Assembly: GCA_003517965.1 (NCBI GenBank) | Contig: DOZO01000001.1 | Span: forward strand, 8,960 to 22,275 | Direction of reading: 5' to 3' | Length of the DNA: 13,316 nt | Origin: Desulfobulbaceae bacterium | GTDB taxonomy: Bacteria; Desulfobacterota; Desulfobulbia; Desulfobulbales; Desulfurivibrionaceae | In this document: positions 12,753-13,316 of the stretch, piece after piece | Numbering within the stretch: the first letter of the stretch is position 1 | How the letters are laid out: every line of letters starts with the position of its first letter | Made by a program: the position numbers and the translations under genes | Notes under the pieces: model-generated | Database searches by the model: none | What the model was told of the DNA's origin: nothing | What the model saw: only the letters and a program-made list of their open reading frames with translations

Positions 12753-13316
12753 TTAGTGAGCATGCTCCATAGCGGCAGAAAAATAAAGAATCGAGAGCAG
12801 CAGAAAAACCACCGCCTGGACAATGGAAACAAACACCCCCAGGCAAAGAATCGGCAGAGGGGCAAAGTAAGCGCCCGCCAGCATGAACAAAAGGCCCAGC
12901 AGGGTTTCCTTGGCCATGATATTGCCGAAAAGACGAATGGAGAGAGACAGGAGCCGGGCGAAATGACTGATTAACTCAATCGGGAACATAAGAGGAATCA
13001 GCCAGGGAATGGGTCCGAGAAAATGCTTGATATAACTGATCCCATGGAACTTAACGCCCAGAATATGGGTAGTGCAGAAGATAATCAAGGTGCAGGCAAC
13101 GGTAATATTGATGTTGGAGGTCGGAGACATAAAACCCGGCATGAGGCCGATCATGTTCGCCACCAGAATATAGAGGGCAAAGGTGGCCAGCATGGGAAAC
13201 ATCATCTTGGCCCCTTCCTTGCCCATATTATCCGCCATGAATCCTTCAAGGCCGCCGATGATGACCTCCCAGAAATTCTGGCCTTTGCCCGGCACCAGGG
13301 ACATCTTGCCCAGGGT
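12753..13316 (-). CDS. atpB: F-type ATP synthase subunit a (N-terminus outside window)
   Basis: Subunit a forms the two ion half-channels against the c ring. The 187 visible residues (frame open to the window edge at 13316) cover most of the protein, which is usually about 230 residues, so roughly the first 45 are missing. Several membrane helices are present. The essential stator arginine is Arg128 of the visible part, in LSLSIRLFGNIMAKET. The conserved glutamate in FPIELISHFARLL precedes it, and the last helix has the SIVQAVVFLLLSILYFS pattern with the conserved Gln. The protein ends AAMEHAH, with two terminal histidines. It is followed by atpE after 70 nt. An atpB-atpE pair closed by a terminator means subunits b, delta, alpha, gamma, beta and epsilon are encoded elsewhere, as in many Desulfobacterota. 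Confidence 0.96.
   Translation of the reverse strand, partial: TLGKMSLVPGKGQNFWEVIIGGLEGFMADNMGKEGAKMMFPMLATFALYILVANMIGLMPGFMSPTSNINITVACTLIIFCTTHILGVKFHGISYIKHFLGPIPWLIPLMFPIELISHFARLLSLSIRLFGNIMAKETLLGLLFMLAGAYFAPLPILCLGVFVSIVQAVVFLLLSILYFSAAMEHAH

Noticed and set aside
12683..12865. Upstream extension of the atpE frame by 61 codons
   Set aside because: The extension overlaps the end of atpB, lacks c-subunit similarity, and the ATG at 12682 has a perfect GGAGG site.
1..13316. Mobile elements, CRISPR arrays, tRNA or rRNA genes
   Set aside because: No spaced repeat array, transposase, integrase, terminal inverted repeat pair or tRNA-like fold was seen on either strand; gene content is uniformly core.

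Overview
The window is a compact stretch of bacterial chromosome. Nearly all of it is housekeeping genes, intergenic gaps are short, and there is no insertion sequence, prophage, CRISPR array, tRNA or rRNA. I read it as a Gram-negative anaerobe of the Desulfobacterota, most likely a Desulfobulbaceae-like sulfate or sulfur metaboliser. This is an inference from: a YidC with a large periplasmic domain; an F-ATPase a/c gene pair closed off by its own terminator; HemA next to a CcsA-type protein and a stand-alone precorrin-2 dehydrogenase, which fits the siroheme-based heme route of sulfate reducers; and a long UbiD-family decarboxylase.

Positions 1-2533, minus strand, read right to left: rpmH, rnpA, yidD, yidC, the conserved ribosomal protein L34 / RNase P protein / membrane insertase cluster. 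A near-consensus sigma-70 promoter sits at 2668-2696 and gives a leader of about 128 nt before rpmH. yidD and hemA both need start sites shorter than their longest open frames.

Positions 2731-6136, minus strand: a tightly overlapping operon, in transcription order an UlaG-like metallo-beta-lactamase-fold hydrolase, precorrin-2 dehydrogenase, a CcsA/HemX-like heme-handling membrane protein, and hemA. Consecutive genes overlap by 1-14 nt. The operon makes and handles tetrapyrroles. No terminator is visible between hemA and the rpmH promoter.

Positions 6137-10075, plus strand: a divergent promoter region, a small unknown helical protein, a UbiD-family decarboxylase with a GTG start, an unknown alanine-rich protein behind overlapping sigma-70-like and sigma-28-like promoter motifs, an RsuA/RluB-type pseudouridine synthase, and an HU/IHF-family protein. 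The 144-nt gap before the HU/IHF gene is the most structured non-coding DNA here: two interleaved perfect inverted repeats with a T-run, then a separate perfect hairpin.

Positions 10072-13316, minus strand: rimO, a nucleoside-phosphorylase-family gene, atpE and the 3' part of atpB, which runs off the window end. A strong intrinsic terminator follows atpE, only about 20 nt before the phosphorylase start codon. rimO and the HU/IHF gene converge with stop codons overlapping by 4 nt.

I found no clear new multi-gene system. The best leads are the RNA-like structures before the HU/IHF gene, the two unknown small proteins at 6271 and 8452, and the four-cysteine c subunit.
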